Origin: an uncultured Ruminococcus sp.
Lineage (GTDB): Bacteria > Bacillota > Clostridia > Oscillospirales > CAG-272
NCBI GenBank assembly: GCA_902797125.1
Contig: CADBRS010000110.1
Coordinates: forward strand, 1-5,793
Direction of reading: 5' to 3'
Length of the DNA stretch: 5,793 bases
Shown piece by piece: positions 4,661 to 5,793 of this stretch. Position 1 is the stretch's first letter. Every line of letters begins with the position of its first letter. Both the position numbers and the translations under genes were made by a program. A model generated the notes under the pieces. It saw only the letters and a list, made by a program, of their open reading frames with translations. It had not been told where the DNA came from and did not search any database.

Positions 4661-5321
4661 AGTCGTAATGAACAGACAGTTCTGCCCGATTTGTAAAATG
4701 GATGTTTTTGCCTTCCCGAACGATCAACCCGTCTTCCGAGAGCTGATCCATGGCCCTATAAAGAGAAGCGCGGCCTATGTCCAGCATCTTGCAAAGGGTA
4801 CTCATGGGGACGGTCAGCTGGACGTCGTCTCCGGGGCCCAGATCCAGCAGGTAGAGTGCCAGGCGCCGCTCGGCGGTGCCGCCCGTGACGTTTTGAATGT
4901 TGCCGTTCAGCCGTCTGAGTTTTTCAGAGAGCAGTTTGATATAGTTGAAAGCGACCGCCCGGTCGTTTTCCAGGATCTTCTGCAGGGAAGCTTCACTGAT
5001 GAAGAGGATCTGGCTTTCGCCTTTTGAAATGACCCGGTAGCCGAAAGGCTCTTCCGAAAACAGGTTGTCGATGCCGAAGACGTCACCGGTCTCGATCGTA
5101 GACAGAACCACGTTCCGGCTCTCGTCAGCCGAGTAGAGAAGGGCTCTGCCTTTCATGACAATGCCCAGTTTGTGTGACCGATCCTTCGGGGAATAAATGA
5201 CTGCGCCGCCGGGATACGTATTCAGTTCGGAATCATTGGACGAAAACAAGACTCTGAGGTTTTGCCTGTCGGCTCCCTCGAAAAGTTTATGTTTTGTCAC
5301 ATCTAATTGCTTAGTCCGCAT
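4659..5321 (-). CDS. Crp/Fnr-family transcriptional regulator (220 aa)
   Basis: A cytosolic DNA-binding regulator: an N-terminal cyclic-nucleotide-binding-like beta-roll (about 20-112), a dimerisation helix (about 112-148), and a C-terminal winged helix-turn-helix (150-215) with recognition segment GRASLYRAMDQLSEDGLI (183-200). Its only cysteine is C177 in the HTH, so it lacks the FNR cysteine cluster and should not be an Fe-S oxygen sensor. The cAMP phosphate-binding cassette (GEx(n)R-S/T) is also absent: the corresponding stretch is FGIDNLFSEEPFGYRVIS (82-99). The effector is therefore unknown. I chose the ATG at 5321 because GGAGG lies 5 nt upstream; an upstream TTG would start inside the palindrome and -10 region. 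A perfect palindrome at its transcription start suggests autoregulation, and apbE and the EET-like genes lie downstream as likely targets. Confidence 0.9.
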   Translation of the reverse strand: MRTKQLDVTKHKLFEGADRQNLRVLFSSNDSELNTYPGGAVIYSPKDRSHKLGIVMKGRALLYSADESRNVVLSTIETGDVFGIDNLFSEEPFGYRVISKGESQILFISEASLQKILENDRAVAFNYIKLLSEKLRRLNGNIQNVTGGTAERRLALYLLDLGPGDDVQLTVPMSTLCKMLDIGRASLYRAMDQLSEDGLIVREGKNIHFTNRAELSVHYD

Positions 5322-5326
5322 ACCAG

Positions 5327-5331
5327 CCTCC
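5327..5331 (-). promoter_or_regulatory. Ribosome-binding site that decides the Crp-family start
   Basis: Minus-strand GGAGG lies 5 nt before the ATG at 5321. This excludes the longer reading from a TTG at 5354, which would lie at the -10 box, upstream of the predicted transcription start. Confidence 0.85.
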
Positions 5332-5337
5332 GCAAAA

Positions 5338-5353
5338 TGTATCAAACGATACA
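5338..5353. promoter_or_regulatory. Perfect 16-bp palindromic operator at the regulator's transcription start
   Basis: TGTATC-AAAC-GATACA is a perfect 6+4+6 inverted repeat; beyond one mismatch the symmetry continues (AA/TT). It abuts the -10 box of the regulator promoter and its centre (about 5345.5) falls at the predicted +1. The size and symmetry fit a Crp/Fnr-type dimer site, though the half-site differs from the canonical TGTGA (CRP) and TTGAT (FNR). That position usually means repression. Confidence 0.65.
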
Positions 5354-5382
5354 ATTATAACCTTTCGCTTGCGTTTTGTCAA
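5354..5382 (-). promoter_or_regulatory. Consensus sigma-A promoter of the Crp-family regulator
   Basis: Minus strand: TTGACA (5382-5377), a 17-bp spacer, TATAAT (5359-5354), both perfect. A-tracts just upstream (minus strand, 5388-5406) resemble an UP element. Transcription should start near 5347, inside the palindrome. Confidence 0.9.
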
Positions 5383-5411
5383 CCTTTTTGGAGAAATCTT
5401 TTTTTCACGGC

Positions 5412-5440
5412 TTGAAATCCGCGTCCGTGTATAATATAAT
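5412..5440 (+). promoter_or_regulatory. Sigma-A promoter of the kinase-fold gene
   Basis: TTGAAA (5412-5417), a 17-bp spacer and TATAAT (5435-5440). A second TATAAT at 5430-5435 overlaps it but would leave a 12-bp spacer. It is back-to-back with the regulator promoter, the -35 boxes being 29 bp apart. The predicted start is near 5447, with a leader of about 27 nt. Confidence 0.85.
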
Positions 5441-5473
5441 TACATTAGAAAACTATTTAATAGGAGGCTTTTT

Positions 5474-5793
5474 ATGAGCCAAACTCCAGATACCGCTTTT
5501 TTTGACGAAGTGCCCGAAATCCTGAGCCATTTTGCCGTTCGGGGCAGGATCGAAGCCGTTTCCGAGATCAAGGTGGGACATATCAACCGGACGTACCGAG
5601 TCTCATGCAAAGACGATTCGGGCGTCATGACGCATTATATCCTTCAGTGGATCAACAGCCATGTTTTCCCCAAGGTTCCCGAGGTCATGGAAAACATCGT
5701 TGCCGTGACCGCGCATATCCGCAAAAAGCTGGAAGCGGCGGGGAAAGATGCCCACAGAGGTACCCTCAACGTTATCCCGCTCAAGGACGGGAC
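5474..5793 (+). CDS. Aminoglycoside-phosphotransferase-fold kinase, N-terminal part
   Basis: The first 106 codons of a gene that runs off the right edge. The protein begins MSQTPDTAFFDEVPEILSHF and has a nucleotide-binding loop segment VGHINRTYRV (34-43), then HYILQWINSHVFPKVPEVMENI (54-75), in which ILQ-x-IN-x-x-VF and the MENI helix match the phosphotransferase (APH) family members related to N-acetylhexosamine 1-kinase. Such enzymes phosphorylate small sugars or choline-like alcohols in the cytosol; the catalytic HGD and metal-binding DxD motifs would lie beyond the window, so the substrate cannot be named. SD TAGGAGG ends 6 nt before the ATG. It is transcribed divergently from the Crp-family gene with its own promoter. 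Confidence 0.82.
   Translation, partial: MSQTPDTAFFDEVPEILSHFAVRGRIEAVSEIKVGHINRTYRVSCKDDSGVMTHYILQWINSHVFPKVPEVMENIVAVTAHIRKKLEAAGKDAHRGTLNVIPLKDG

Noticed and set aside
5428..5444. TGTA...TACA half-sites around the kinase -10 as a second regulator operator
   Set aside because: Only four bases per arm match, the gap is 9 rather than 8 between comparable positions, and the region is plain A/T-rich -10 sequence.
1..5793. Mobile elements, CRISPR repeats, phage genes or integration at the tRNA 3' end
   Set aside because: No transposase or integrase motifs, no regular direct repeats, and no second copy of the tRNA 3' end in the window.

Overview
The window reads as ordinary chromosomal DNA of a Gram-positive anaerobe of the Bacillota, probably class Clostridia. 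The grounds are strong AGGAGG-type ribosome-binding sites, sigma-A-like TTGACA/TATAAT promoters, a tRNA gene without an encoded CCA, and families typical of that group: a long AlaX with a DHHA1 tail, DUF523, a NusG-II protein beside a Gx-transporter protein, and a Crp/Fnr regulator. Base composition is by eye close to half G+C. I see no transposase, integrase, CRISPR array, phage gene or attachment site.

Region 1 (1-1820, minus strand) is a tightly packed operon read right to left: a DUF523 protein, an AlaX-type alanyl-tRNA editing hydrolase whose start overlaps the DUF523 end by 20 bp, and the first 60 codons of a beta-CASP-like metallo-beta-lactamase-fold protein that runs off the left edge. 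Region 2 (1840-2640, plus strand) holds a HemG-like flavodoxin with its own promoter, then a tRNA-Lys(UUU) gene with a consensus promoter and an intrinsic terminator.

Region 3 (2628-5382, minus strand) is the most interesting part. A Crp/Fnr-family regulator is followed by apbE (lipoprotein FAD:protein FMN transferase), a NusG-II membrane-anchored protein and a six-helix Gx-transporter / 'heptaprenyl diphosphate synthase component I' protein. The last three match the FmnB, EetA and EetB families of the Listeria flavin-based extracellular electron transfer locus, so this looks like a compact extracytosolic flavin/quinone redox module. The regulator's promoter is consensus, and a perfect 16-bp palindrome sits across its predicted transcription start. 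A good intrinsic terminator separates the regulator from apbE, with no second promoter visible, which suggests attenuation or limited read-through.

Region 4 (5412-5793, plus strand) is a divergent gene, cut by the right edge, for an aminoglycoside-phosphotransferase-fold kinase with its own promoter. No stretch longer than about 155 bases lacks a gene, and the non-coding gaps are accounted for by promoters, an operator, terminators and the tRNA.
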